A stretch of 64,000 bases of DNA. Source: DAISKN01 sp963716925. Lineage in GTDB: Bacteria; Acidobacteriota; Vicinamibacteria; Marinacidobacterales; SMYC01. Positions 16,892 through 26,113 of the stretch are shown piece after piece. A program made the translations under genes and the position numbers. Numbering within the stretch: the stretch's first letter is position 1; each line of letters starts with the position of its first letter. The notes beneath the pieces are model-generated. The model ran no database searches. It saw only the letters and a program-made list of their open reading frames with translations, and was not told where the DNA came from. The DNA is taken from positions 1,054,001-1,118,000 of the forward strand of contig CAVQUX010000014.1 of the NCBI GenBank assembly GCA_963716925.1, given 5' to 3'.

Positions 16892-19105
16892 GTGACCGTC
16901 GCCGACTACCCCCGCCGTATCAAGGAACGCCTCCGAGTCCTGGGGCGGCCGACCACCGAAAAGGACCTCATCAAGCAGCTTCGAGTGAAGGGCGAGGCGC
17001 GGCTCGAGGCGAAGCGGGCGATCGAGTCGCTGCTCGCGAAGGGAGAGCTCGTTCGCACCCGGACCGACCGCATCGGCCTTCCGGAGAAGATGGATCTCGT
17101 CGCCGGAAGGCTCGAGATGAAGCGCGGCGGGTTCGGCTTCGTCGTTCCCTCGGAGCCCGGGCTAGCGGACGTCTACGTTCCATCGGCCGAGCTCGCGGAC
17201 GCGCTCCACGGTGACCGGGTCCTGGTTCACGTCGATCGGAAGAACGCCGACGGGCGGCTCGAGGGGCGCATCGTCAAAGTCGTCGAGCGCGTCACCACTC
17301 AGATCGTTGGAAGGCTCGAGATGGACTCCGGCGGGACCCGTGTCGTGCCGTTCGATCCGCGGTTTCCCTACGAGGTCTTCCTTCCGGACAAGGACCTCGG
17401 CGGAGCGCGGGCGAAGGACATGGTGGTCGTCGAGCTCACGCGCTACCCCGCTCCTTACCGCGCGCCTCTGGGGCGGATCGTCGAAGTCGTGGGAAACGTC
17501 GACGACCCCGGGGTGGATCTCCTGGTGGTCGTCGCCAAGCATGGTCTTCCCGACGAGTTCCCCGAGGACGTCCTCGCGGAGGCCGAGGCGGTTCCCTCCG
17601 AGGTGAGCCTCCGCGCCCTGAGCGCCCGCGAGGATTTCCGCGACCGTCCGATCGTGACCATCGACGGGGAAACGGCGCGGGACTTCGACGACGCCGTCGA
17701 GGTCGAGGTGCTCGCGAACGGGAACTTCCTCCTCGGAGTTCACATCGCGGACGTCTCCCACTACGTGCGCGAAGGCTCGCGTCTCGATCAGGAAGCCTTC
17801 TATCGGGGCACTTCGGTCTACTTTCCCGACCGCGCGATTCCCATGCTCCCCGAGCGGCTCTCCAACGGGATCTGCAGCTTGAACCCCGGCGTCGACCGGC
17901 TGGTCCAGAGCGTCTTCGTCGAGGTGAGCGCCGCGGGGAAGGTCGTCTCGAGCCGGTTCGCCGACGGCGTGATTCGAAGCCGCGCGCGGATGACCTATAC
18001 CAACGTGAAGGGGATCCTCGTCGACCGGGATCCCGCGCTCCTCCGCGAGTACAGGGCGCTCGTTCCCGCGTTCCAGAGGATGGAGGCCCTGTTCGAGGTC
18101 CTGCGCGCCCGCCGCCAGGCGCGGGGCTCGATCGACTTCGATCGGCCCGAGGCGGAAGTGGTCCTCGACGACAAGGGCCGCGTCACCGACGTCCGCGCCG
18201 CCGAGCGCAACGTCGCCCACCGCATCATCGAGGAGTTCATGCTGCTCGCGAACGAGACCGTCGCGCTCCACTTCGCCGAGCGCGACAATCCCTCGATCTA
18301 TCGGATCCACGAGCCGCCGGACGACAGCCGCGTCGAAGTGTTCGAGGAATTCCTCGTTGGCCTCGGCCATCGGCTGCGCTCTCCCTCCGAGCGCCTGCAC
18401 CCGCGAGCTTTTCAAAAGCTCCTCGCGCGCGTCGAGGGGAAGCCCGAGGAGAGGCTCGTCTCGTACGTAATGCTGCGCACGATGAAGCAGGCGGTCTATT
18501 CCGAGGAGAACGGCGGTCACTACGCGCTGGCCGCGCCGTTCTACACCCATTTCACCTCTCCCATAAGGCGCTATCCGGATCTCATCGTTCATCGTCTGCT
18601 TCGCGAGCTCCGGGAGAACGGCCCCCCCGCCGCCGAGACCGCAGAGGATCGCGAACGGCGGCTGAAAGAAATCGCCGAGAGAAGCTCTTACACCGAAAGG
18701 CGCGCGGACGAGGCGGAGCGCGAGCTCGTCGACTGGAAGAAAGTGCGCTTCATGTCGGACAAGGTGGGCGAGGTCTACGAGGGAGTGGTGACGGGAGTCA
18801 CGAGCTACGGACTCTACGTCGAGCTCGTCGAGCACTTCGTCGAGGGACTGGTGCACATCAGCACTCTCGTCGACGACTACTATCACTACAGCCAGGAGGC
18901 CCACACGCTGAGAGGAGAGTCGACGGGGCGAATCTTTCGTCTCGCCGATCGAGTCACCGTTCTCGTGGCCAAGGTGGATCTCGTGCAGCGCCGCATCGAG
19001 CTTGCGATCGAGGGCCTCGAGCCTCCGCGACCGCGGCCGCGGGCGGGGAAGCCGCGACCGAAGGCGGCTCCCGGTAAGCGGAGACGCAGACACCGCAGTC
19101 AGTAA
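16892..19105 (+). CDS. rnr: Ribonuclease R
   Basis: Processive 3'-5' exoribonuclease for structured RNA. 737 residues from the GTG at 16892, a normal RNase R length. Order: N-terminal winged helix (RLGRPTTEKDLIKQL-like), cold-shock OB folds (KRGGFGFVVPSE, ADVYVPS), the RNB catalytic domain with DGETARDFDDAVEV and LGVHIADVSHYV, PFYTHFTSPIRRYPDLIVH, and a C-terminal S1 domain (GEVYEGVVTGVTSYGLYVEL) with a basic tail. The earlier in-frame TTG at 16847 falls in the promoter of the divergent tRNA and is rejected. Confidence 0.95.
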   Translation: MTVADYPRRIKERLRVLGRPTTEKDLIKQLRVKGEARLEAKRAIESLLAKGELVRTRTDRIGLPEKMDLVAGRLEMKRGGFGFVVPSEPGLADVYVPSAELADALHGDRVLVHVDRKNADGRLEGRIVKVVERVTTQIVGRLEMDSGGTRVVPFDPRFPYEVFLPDKDLGGARAKDMVVVELTRYPAPYRAPLGRIVEVVGNVDDPGVDLLVVVAKHGLPDEFPEDVLAEAEAVPSEVSLRALSAREDFRDRPIVTIDGETARDFDDAVEVEVLANGNFLLGVHIADVSHYVREGSRLDQEAFYRGTSVYFPDRAIPMLPERLSNGICSLNPGVDRLVQSVFVEVSAAGKVVSSRFADGVIRSRARMTYTNVKGILVDRDPALLREYRALVPAFQRMEALFEVLRARRQARGSIDFDRPEAEVVLDDKGRVTDVRAAERNVAHRIIEEFMLLANETVALHFAERDNPSIYRIHEPPDDSRVEVFEEFLVGLGHRLRSPSERLHPRAFQKLLARVEGKPEERLVSYVMLRTMKQAVYSEENGGHYALAAPFYTHFTSPIRRYPDLIVHRLLRELRENGPPAAETAEDRERRLKEIAERSSYTERRADEAERELVDWKKVRFMSDKVGEVYEGVVTGVTSYGLYVELVEHFVEGLVHISTLVDDYYHYSQEAHTLRGESTGRIFRLADRVTVLVAKVDLVQRRIELAIEGLEPPRPRPRAGKPRPKAAPGKRRRRHRSQ

Positions 19106-19215
19106 GATCGCGCATTCCGGTCCAAGTCGGCGATTGCGGAGAACTCCGCTTCACGGACACGGCAGTCCCGTTCCACTGATGCGGGCCGGCCCAGTTGTCA
19201 GACGGGCACTACGGG

Positions 19216-20287
19216 TCAACCTGCTGCCGGCGCCGTGGGAAACCAGTGCCGCGTCCGATTGCAGACGGAGCAGACCGACAGCATGACCGGCACCTCGATG
19301 AGAACGCCGACCACGGTGGCGAGCGCGGCGCCGGACTCGGGGCCGAAGAGCGCAATCGCCGTCGCCACGGCGAGCTCGAAGAAATTGCTCGCGCCGATGA
19401 GGGCGCCGGGCGCGGCGATCGCGTACTCGACACGGAACAGCCGCATCAACCCGTAGGTCAAGCGACGAGTTGAAGTAGACCTGAATCAGAATCGGCACCG
19501 CGATGAGCGCGACGTGCAGGGTCTTGGTCGTGATGTTCTCGGCCTGGAACGCGAAGATCAGCACGAGCGTCGCGAGCAGGGCCGTCATGCTGACGGGGGC
19601 GAAGCGCGGCAGGAGGACGTTCTCGAACCAGGCGCGGCCCTTCGCCCGCAGGAACCATTGCCGGAGGAGAACGCCAGCGGCGAGCGGGATCACGATGAAC
19701 ACCAGAACCGAGTACAGCAGCACTTCGAACGGGACCTGCAGCGAGGAGGCTCCGCTCACGAGGTACCGCACGATCGGCGCGAACAGAAGCAGCATCAGCA
19801 GGTCGTTCACCGAGACCTGCACCAGCGTGTACGCGGGATCGCCGTCCGAGAGATAACTCCAGACGAACACCATCGCCGTGCAGGGCGCGGCCGCCAGGAT
19901 GATGCAGCCGGCGATGTACTGGTCCGCGTCCGCGGGTGGGATCCACGGACCGAAGACGTACCGGAAGAACAGCCAGGCGATGGCCGCCATCGAGAAGGGC
20001 TTCACCATCCAGTTCACGAACAGCGTGACCAGGAGTCCGCGCGGCCGCCGGCCGACGTTGCGAATGGCCCCGAAGTCCACCTTCATCATCATGGGCGTGA
20101 TCATCAGCCAGATGAGGACGGCGATCGGCACGTTGATCTGGCTGCCGCTGCCGAACTCGAGGCCGCGCAATCCCCGCATGAGCGCCGGCGCCAGCGTGCC
20201 GATCGCAACGCCGACCACCATGCACAACCCGACCCAGAGACTCAGATAGCGTTCGAACGCGTTCAATCGCTTCCGAGGACCGCTCAC
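19216..20287 (-). pseudogene. acr3: ACR3-family arsenite efflux permease, one frame break
   Basis: Ten-helix inner-membrane As(III) exporter of the BASS superfamily. The key substrate cysteine is in AAAPCTAMVFVWSYL. Conserved stretches PMMMKVDFGAIRNVGRRPRGL and QVSVNDLLMLLLFAPI are intact. Near 19460, after QVYFNSSL, the frame shifts by one base and continues as TYGLMRLFRVEYAIAAPGALIGASNFFELAVA to the end, so the full protein would be about 357 residues. Both sides are conserved, which suggests an assembly indel. It is physically separated from arsRC by the amidohydrolase, tRNA and rnr. Confidence 0.88.
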
Positions 20288-20443
20288 GGTCGTTGCCGGC
20301 GAGGACGTTCCGCCCGCTGGGGCAGGCTCAAGGAGATGCGGCGGCTGGAGTGGACGGCGTGAAGTCGCGCGCTTTCATCACGGCTCATCGTCGTTCAAAC
20401 GATATCACGCGAGTGAGACGCTCACCGCGCGATCAATAAGATC

Positions 20444-20473
20444 TTGCGCTCGACCGTCTCGTTTCGCTATGTT
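20444..20473 (+). promoter_or_regulatory. Promoter of the PhoB-type regulator
   Basis: TTGCGC, an 18-base spacer and TATGTT at 20468-20473, about 20 bases before the ATG. Confidence 0.45.
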
Positions 20474-20492
20474 GCGTGCATCGAGACGGAAA

Positions 20493-21197
20493 ATGAAGCG
20501 CATTCTCGTGATCGAGGACGATCCCGACATCGTCGAGCTCCTCCGGTACAACCTGGAGAAGGAAGACTTCCAGGTGTATGCGGCCACCGACGGAAAGACG
20601 GGGCTCGAGCTCGTCCGCCGGGGTTCGGCGGATCTCCTCATCCTGGACCTGATGCTTCCCCAGCTCTCGGGCATCGAAGTCTGCAAGGAGATCCGGAGAA
20701 GCCAGGAGCACGAAGCGCTTCCCATCATCATGCTCACCGCCCGCGGCGAGGAGACGGACCGGGTCCTCGGGCTCGAGCTCGGAGCCGACGACTACGTCAC
20801 CAAACCCTTCAGCATCCGCGAGATGGTGGCCCGGGTGAAGGCCCTCCTGAGACGCTCGGAGCGGGAAAAAGAGAAAATGGAATCCGAGGAGGCGCTCCTC
20901 ATCGGACCGCTCACCATCGACCCGAGCTCCTATCGCGTGCAGCGAAACGGAGAGGCCATCCAGCTCACGGCTCTGGAGTTCCGGCTCCTCTACTTTCTCG
21001 CGGCGCGTCCCAACCGCGTCTTCACCCGCGACCAGCTCCTCGACGCCGTCTGGGGCACGGAGCGCTTCGTCACCCCGAGAAGTGTGGACGTCTACATCCG
21101 TCGCCTCCGGGAAAAGATCGAATTGGATCCCGTGCATCCGCACTATTTGAAGACGATGCGCGGAGCCGGATACCTCTTCGAGACCATCGCTTCCTAG
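20493..21197 (+). CDS. OmpR/PhoB-family response regulator
   Basis: 234 residues: receiver domain with acidic pocket IEDD, phosphoacceptor Asp52 in LILDLMLPQLSG, and Lys in VTKPFS, then a winged-helix DNA-binding domain (LTALEFRLLYFLA, FTRDQLLDAVWG, RSVDVYIRRLREKIE). The wording is closest to PhoB-type regulators. An earlier in-frame start would lie in the -10 element, so ATG 20493 is used. No histidine kinase is next to it. The following TonB receptor, beta-helix protein and polyphosphate genes make phosphate control plausible but unproven. Confidence 0.85.
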   Translation: MKRILVIEDDPDIVELLRYNLEKEDFQVYAATDGKTGLELVRRGSADLLILDLMLPQLSGIEVCKEIRRSQEHEALPIIMLTARGEETDRVLGLELGADDYVTKPFSIREMVARVKALLRRSEREKEKMESEEALLIGPLTIDPSSYRVQRNGEAIQLTALEFRLLYFLAARPNRVFTRDQLLDAVWGTERFVTPRSVDVYIRRLREKIELDPVHPHYLKTMRGAGYLFETIAS

Positions 21198-21343
21198 CCT
21201 TGCTGAACTCCGACCTCGTTAACCCACAATTCACAATTCATTCATCTGAAATCAATCGGGCGCACCGATAGTAGCCCGACCAACCAGCGGTCCCCGCGCT
21301 GGTGTGCTCCCAGCGCGATGCAGGTGAATACGAGGTTAAGCTC

Positions 21344-24091
21344 ATGAACGTTAACAAAGCCGCGCTCGCCGTATTTGTCTCCGTCCTGACGGCGGCGACC
21401 GCGCTTTCCCAGCAAACGGGGAAAGTCGCTGGCGTAGTCATCGACGAGTTCAACGCGATGACCCTTCCCATGGCGCCCATCGAGGTCGTCGAGACCAAGG
21501 CGGTGTTCTACACCGAGCTCGACGGCCGGTATTCCTTCGAGCTCCCCCCCGGCAACTACCAGCTGAAGGTCACCTTCGCCGGATACCAGGAGCAGCTCGT
21601 TCCCGTGACCGTCGTCGCCGGTCAAACCGTCTCGCTCGACATTCCCGTGTCGATGGAGCGCTTCGCCGAGGAAGTCACGGTGACGGCGGAAGCGGAGACC
21701 CCGCAGCTCTTCACCGCGGAGGCCCAGCTCATCGAGCGAAAGAAGGCAACGGTGATCTCCGACAACCTGGCGGCGGAGGACATGAGAAAGAACGCCGACT
21801 CCAACGCCGCTTCCGCCATGCAGCGCGTGACCGGGCTTACCGTCGTCGACAACCAGTACGTCTTCGTGCGCGGCCTGGGGGAGCGCTACAGCAACACCAC
21901 CCTGAACGGCTCCACGCTTCCTTCCACCGAGCCGGAGAAGAAAGTGGTTCCTCTCGATCTGTTCCCGTCGAGCTTGATCCAGAGCGTTCAGGTCCAGAAG
22001 ACATACATGCCGGACAAGCCCGCGGATTTCACCGGCGGGCTCGTCGAGATCGAGCCCCTCAATTTCCCGGATTCTCGGGTGTTCGATTTCTCCTTCGGCT
22101 ACGGCTTCAACTCCGAGACCACGTTCCAGGACTTCCAGAATTACCCGGGAGGGAGCTACGACTGGCTCGGCTACGACGACGGCACGCGCGCGCTTCCGGG
22201 CGTGATACCCACGGACGAGAAAGTGGTTCGCGGGAGCACGTTCACGGATACGGGGTTCTCTCGTCCGGAGCTGGAGTCGTTCGGCGAGTCGTTCGCGAAC
22301 GTGTGGGAGCCCCGCATCGCCTCGAGCGCCGCTCCCAATCAGTCGTACAGCGTCGTCTGGGGAGACAGCACGGAGAAGCTCGGAGCCGTCGTCAGCTTCG
22401 CCTACAACTACAAGAACCAGAACCAGACCGAGGAGCAGAACTTCTACAGCGTGAGCGACGAGGCCATCTCGCTCCAGAACGCGTACGATTTCGACGTCTC
22501 GGGCACCGACACCACCATGGGCCTGGTGGGGAACCTGGCGTACAAGATAGACGGCAGCAACCGGATCGCGTTCGAGAACTTCTACACCAACAACTCTCAG
22601 AACGAGACCCGCGTATTCCGGGGTTTCAACCAGGACGTCAACACCGAGATCATCGACTCCCGCATCTTCTGGAGCGAGGAGACCATCTATTCGGGCAAGG
22701 TCTCGGGCGAGCACTTCATTTCCAGCCTCTCCAACAGCCGGATCGACTGGCGGGGGTCGTTCTCGACCGCCGCCCGCGACGAGCCGGATCTGAGAGAGAC
22801 GCTCTACGAGTTCGACCCCGCGATCGACGAGTTCGTGCTCGCGGACGAGTCCCAGAGCGGCTTCCGGATGTTCAACGACCTGCAGGACCACATCTACGAG
22901 GTCGGCGTCGACTGGAGCCTCTACACCACGCAGTGGAGCGGCCTTCCGGCGATGATCAAGGTCGGGCCCTACGTTCAGTATCGCGATCGCGATTTCTCCT
23001 CGCGCCGGTTCCGCATGGTCAACATCAGCCCCGGCCGGTTCGATATCTCGCAGCCGCCGGAAGCGCTGTTCACGCCCGAGAACATCGGGCCGAACTTCGA
23101 GCTTCGAGAGGAGACTCGCGCCACCGACACCTATATCGCGGATCAGACCATCCTCGCCGGCTACGGAATGATCGACCTGCCTTTCAGCGAGAGGTGGCGG
23201 TTCGTCGGCGGCGTGAGAGTCGAGAAGTCGGAGCAGAACGTCGAGACGTTCGATTTGTTCGCCGTCGACCCGACCACCATCGTTTCCAACCTGGACGACA
23301 CCGACGTCCTTCCCGGCCTCAACCTCATCTACGCACTCAACGGCGCCCAGAACCTCCGCTTCGGCTACAGCCGCACCGTCAATCGTCCCGAGTTCCGGGA
23401 GCTCGCCCCCTTCGAGTTCACCGACGTCGTCGGCGGCCGGGCCACGGTAGGCAATCCGGACTTGCAGAGGGCGCTCATCTCGAACTACGACGTGCGATGG
23501 GAGTGGTTCCCCACCGGCTCGGAGGTCATCGCCGCGAGCTTCTTCTACAAGGACTTCCAGAATCCGATCGAGCGCACCGTTCAGGCAACGGCCCAGCTCC
23601 GGACTTCGTTCGCGAACGCCGAGTCGGCCAAGAACCTGGGCTTCGAGCTCGAAGCCCGCAAGCAGCTGACCCCGAACCTTCTCGTGAGCACGAACTATAC
23701 CTGGGTGGATTCCGACATCGAGATCGGCCGGGCCGCGGGCGAGGTTCAGACCTCGACCAGTCGGCCGCTCGCCGGGCAGTCCGCGAACGTCTTCAACGTG
23801 GTGGCCGAGATCCTCGTGGCGCGCTGGGATTTCTCGACGCGGGTGCTCTACAACTTCTTCGACGACCGGATCATCGACGTCGGCTCGCTGGGGCTTCCCG
23901 ACATCCTCGAGGAAGGGAGGGGGAGCCTGGACCTCGTCGCCATCAAGCGGTTCGGAGACCGGGCGCAGCTCCGTTTCATCTTCGACAACATCACGGATTC
24001 GGACTACCTCTTCACCCAGGGAGGGGAGCTCCAGCGGCTGTACAACCTCGGTCCCACGTTCGCGATGAGTTTTTCCTACTCCGTGTACTGA
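21344..24091 (+). CDS. TonB-dependent outer-membrane receptor
   Basis: 915 residues. Signal peptide (ALAVFVSVLTAATALSQ), an N-terminal carboxypeptidase-regulatory-like beta domain (GVVIDEFNAMTLPMAPIEVVE, ELPPGNYQLKVTFAGY), a plug domain (AMQRVTGLTVVDNQYVFVRG, LGERYSNTTLNGSTLP) and a 22-strand-type barrel ending in an aromatic residue (FSYSVY). It imports a ligand across the outer membrane using TonB energy. The substrate is not evident. The position after a PhoB-type regulator and before an exported beta-helix protein suggests they work together. ATG 21344 follows GAGG. Confidence 0.93.
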   Translation: MNVNKAALAVFVSVLTAATALSQQTGKVAGVVIDEFNAMTLPMAPIEVVETKAVFYTELDGRYSFELPPGNYQLKVTFAGYQEQLVPVTVVAGQTVSLDIPVSMERFAEEVTVTAEAETPQLFTAEAQLIERKKATVISDNLAAEDMRKNADSNAASAMQRVTGLTVVDNQYVFVRGLGERYSNTTLNGSTLPSTEPEKKVVPLDLFPSSLIQSVQVQKTYMPDKPADFTGGLVEIEPLNFPDSRVFDFSFGYGFNSETTFQDFQNYPGGSYDWLGYDDGTRALPGVIPTDEKVVRGSTFTDTGFSRPELESFGESFANVWEPRIASSAAPNQSYSVVWGDSTEKLGAVVSFAYNYKNQNQTEEQNFYSVSDEAISLQNAYDFDVSGTDTTMGLVGNLAYKIDGSNRIAFENFYTNNSQNETRVFRGFNQDVNTEIIDSRIFWSEETIYSGKVSGEHFISSLSNSRIDWRGSFSTAARDEPDLRETLYEFDPAIDEFVLADESQSGFRMFNDLQDHIYEVGVDWSLYTTQWSGLPAMIKVGPYVQYRDRDFSSRRFRMVNISPGRFDISQPPEALFTPENIGPNFELREETRATDTYIADQTILAGYGMIDLPFSERWRFVGGVRVEKSEQNVETFDLFAVDPTTIVSNLDDTDVLPGLNLIYALNGAQNLRFGYSRTVNRPEFRELAPFEFTDVVGGRATVGNPDLQRALISNYDVRWEWFPTGSEVIAASFFYKDFQNPIERTVQATAQLRTSFANAESAKNLGFELEARKQLTPNLLVSTNYTWVDSDIEIGRAAGEVQTSTSRPLAGQSANVFNVVAEILVARWDFSTRVLYNFFDDRIIDVGSLGLPDILEEGRGSLDLVAIKRFGDRAQLRFIFDNITDSDYLFTQGGELQRLYNLGPTFAMSFSYSVY

Positions 24092-24239
24092 TCGCGGTCG
24101 GCGAATTTACGTTCTGTTCACGAAGTCGTAATCAGACGTTGATGGAGGAAGTCTAAAAATCCGCGGGACCCCCGGGGTCATTTCGGTCCAAGGGATCCGG
24201 TTGAATCATCCTGAGAATCTAAAGGAAATGGAGAACGGT

Positions 24240-25553
24240 ATGACCACTGTGAAACGAGCGGGCGCGTTGCTCGCGGTGCTGTTCGCGGCATCGAGCCTTC
24301 TAGGTCCGGTCGCCTTCACCCAGAACGTGGTGACGGTGTCCGGGAGGATCACCTCGGACACCACCTGGACACCGAACAACGTTTACGTGTTGAACGGTAC
24401 GGTGTTCGTGGAGAACGCGGCCCTTACCATCGAGGCGGGCACGCGCATCGTGGGCAACGGATCCACGATCGGAACCCTCGTCATCTCCCAGAGCGGTCAG
24501 ATTTTCGCCAACGGGCGCGCCGACGCTCCCATCGTCTTCACAAGCGACCAGCCCGCGGGCTCGCGCGGTCGCGCCGATTGGGGAGGGCTGGTCATCAGCG
24601 GCGACGCGCCGATCAACGTCCCCGGAGGCACGGCTTTCGGAGAGGGCGACACCGGGGTCTACGGCGGAAGCAACCCCGATGACTCCAGCGGAGTCCTTCG
24701 CTACGTGCGCGTCGAGTACGCGGGGATCGAGTTCAGCCCCGACAACGAGCTGAACGGCATCGCCTTCCAGGGCGTCGGCCGCGGAACCGTGGCGGAATAC
24801 CTGCAGGTGCATTTCAACAAGGACGACGGAATCGAGTTCTTCGGCGGCACCGTCGACGTGAAATACGCGATCGTCACCGGTATCGGAGACGACTGCTTCG
24901 ACTGGACCGAGGGTTGGCAGGGCCGAGCTCAGTTCCTGATCGGCCAGCAGCACGGCGACGACGCCGACCAGGGCTTCGAGGCCGACAACAACGCCGAGAA
25001 CAACGACCTCGAGCCGCGCGCGAACCCCACGATTTACAACTTCACGCTCATCGGCGACCCGGACTTCAACGAAGGATCGGAGAGCGACGAAGGAATGCTG
25101 ATTCGCGAAGGGACCGCCGCCACACTGAAGAACGGCGTGATCATGGGCTTCAAGGAAGTCGGCTTCAACATCAACGATTCCGCCACTTTCACCGTCGCCC
25201 AGAACGGGGGTCTGGTCCTCGAGAATCTGGTTTTCTTCAACAACAATCCGAACTTCGCCGACGACCCTGGTGAGGGATCGTTCACGACCAAGCAGTTCGC
25301 CGAATCCAATGCGACCATCGTCGTACGAGATCCGATGATCCGCGGTCCGTACGATCTGACGTCGCCGGACTTCCGGCCTCAGTCGGACTCGCCTCTGGTG
25401 AACGGAGAGCTCGGCGTGTCGCTTCCGCCGAACGACGGGTTCTTCGAGCCGGCGCGATTCATCGGCGGGATCGGGACGGACCATGACCCGAATCCGGACG
25501 CGCCCTACAACGGGAACTGGCTGGCGGGCTGGACGAACTTCGAGCCGAACTAG
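24240..25553 (+). CDS. Exported right-handed beta-helix protein
   Basis: 437 residues with a signal peptide (GALLAVLFAASSLLGPVAFTQ). The body is made of beta-helix coils with Asn/Gly/Asp-rich turns: VYVLNGTVFVENAALTIEAG, YVRVEYAGIEF, DDGIEFFGGTVDVKYAIVTG and DDCFDWTEGWQG. Acidic clusters (DDADQGFEADNNAENND) could bind calcium. Such proteins are commonly encoded next to TonB receptors. The start at 24240 has GGAG six bases upstream; ATG 24228 is an alternative. The 148-base gap before it contains a short palindrome GACCCCCGGGGTC. Role inferred: surface or periplasmic partner of the receptor. Confidence 0.82.
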   Translation: MTTVKRAGALLAVLFAASSLLGPVAFTQNVVTVSGRITSDTTWTPNNVYVLNGTVFVENAALTIEAGTRIVGNGSTIGTLVISQSGQIFANGRADAPIVFTSDQPAGSRGRADWGGLVISGDAPINVPGGTAFGEGDTGVYGGSNPDDSSGVLRYVRVEYAGIEFSPDNELNGIAFQGVGRGTVAEYLQVHFNKDDGIEFFGGTVDVKYAIVTGIGDDCFDWTEGWQGRAQFLIGQQHGDDADQGFEADNNAENNDLEPRANPTIYNFTLIGDPDFNEGSESDEGMLIREGTAATLKNGVIMGFKEVGFNINDSATFTVAQNGGLVLENLVFFNNNPNFADDPGEGSFTTKQFAESNATIVVRDPMIRGPYDLTSPDFRPQSDSPLVNGELGVSLPPNDGFFEPARFIGGIGTDHDPNPDAPYNGNWLAGWTNFEPN

Positions 25554-25560
25554 AAACCGA

Positions 25561-26109
25561 ATGAGTCCTGGATCAAAGGCCTCCCGCGTCGCGGGAGGCC
25601 TTCTTCTCGCCTCGGCGCTCGTCTCGATTTCCTGCAATCCGGCGCCGGCGGAAAGCGGCGCCGCGAACCTCGAGCCGGCGCTTTCGTTCACGTTCGACTC
25701 CCCCGAGGCTCTCGCCCGCGCGGTCCTGAAAGCCTTCGCCGAAGAGGACGTCGAGACGCTGAAGGGCCTGCCCCTGAGCAAGGAGGAGTTCCGCGTCCAC
25801 GTCTGGCCGAAGCTCCCGGCTTCCCGCCCAGAGCGCAACCTCCCCTTCGACTACGGCTGGACCGACCTCCACCAGAAGAGCGTGAACTCGATCGCCACCA
25901 ATTTCGCGCACTACAAGGGACGGAAGCTCGAGCTGCTATCGATAGGGTTCAAAGGCGAAACTACGGACTATGAGAACTTCGTGGTCCACCGGGAGTCCAT
26001 GATGCGGGTCAAGGACCGGAAAAGCGGTAAGGAGCTCGACCTCGCCCTCTTCGGCTCGGTCCTGGAGTGGAACGGCCGATACAAGATCTTCAGCTACGTC
26101 ACCGACTGA
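25561..26109 (+). CDS. Putative lipoprotein
   Basis: 182 residues. The N-terminus GGLLLASALVSISCN resembles a lipoprotein signal with Cys at about position 22, although the -3 residue is not the usual Leu. The mature part contains a helical SPEALARAVLKAFAEEDVETLKGL segment and a beta-rich C-terminus ending EWNGRYKIFSYVTD, as in small NTF2-like or DUF4440-type folds. It starts seven bases after the beta-helix gene, so it is likely in the same operon. Function unknown. Confidence 0.7.
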   Translation: MSPGSKASRVAGGLLLASALVSISCNPAPAESGAANLEPALSFTFDSPEALARAVLKAFAEEDVETLKGLPLSKEEFRVHVWPKLPASRPERNLPFDYGWTDLHQKSVNSIATNFAHYKGRKLELLSIGFKGETTDYENFVVHRESMMRVKDRKSGKELDLALFGSVLEWNGRYKIFSYVTD

Positions 26110-26113
26110 GGAA

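Noticed and set aside
21215..21260. Pho-box-like site before the TonB receptor (CACAATT CACAATT)
   Set aside because: The repeats are 7 bases apart in tandem, not at the 11-base period of known Pho boxes, and the sequence does not match the consensus.
24155..24185. Palindrome GACCCCCGGGGTC before the beta-helix gene as a terminator
   Set aside because: Stem of six with almost no loop and no T-run. Too short to call, although similar GC palindromes occur after glgC.
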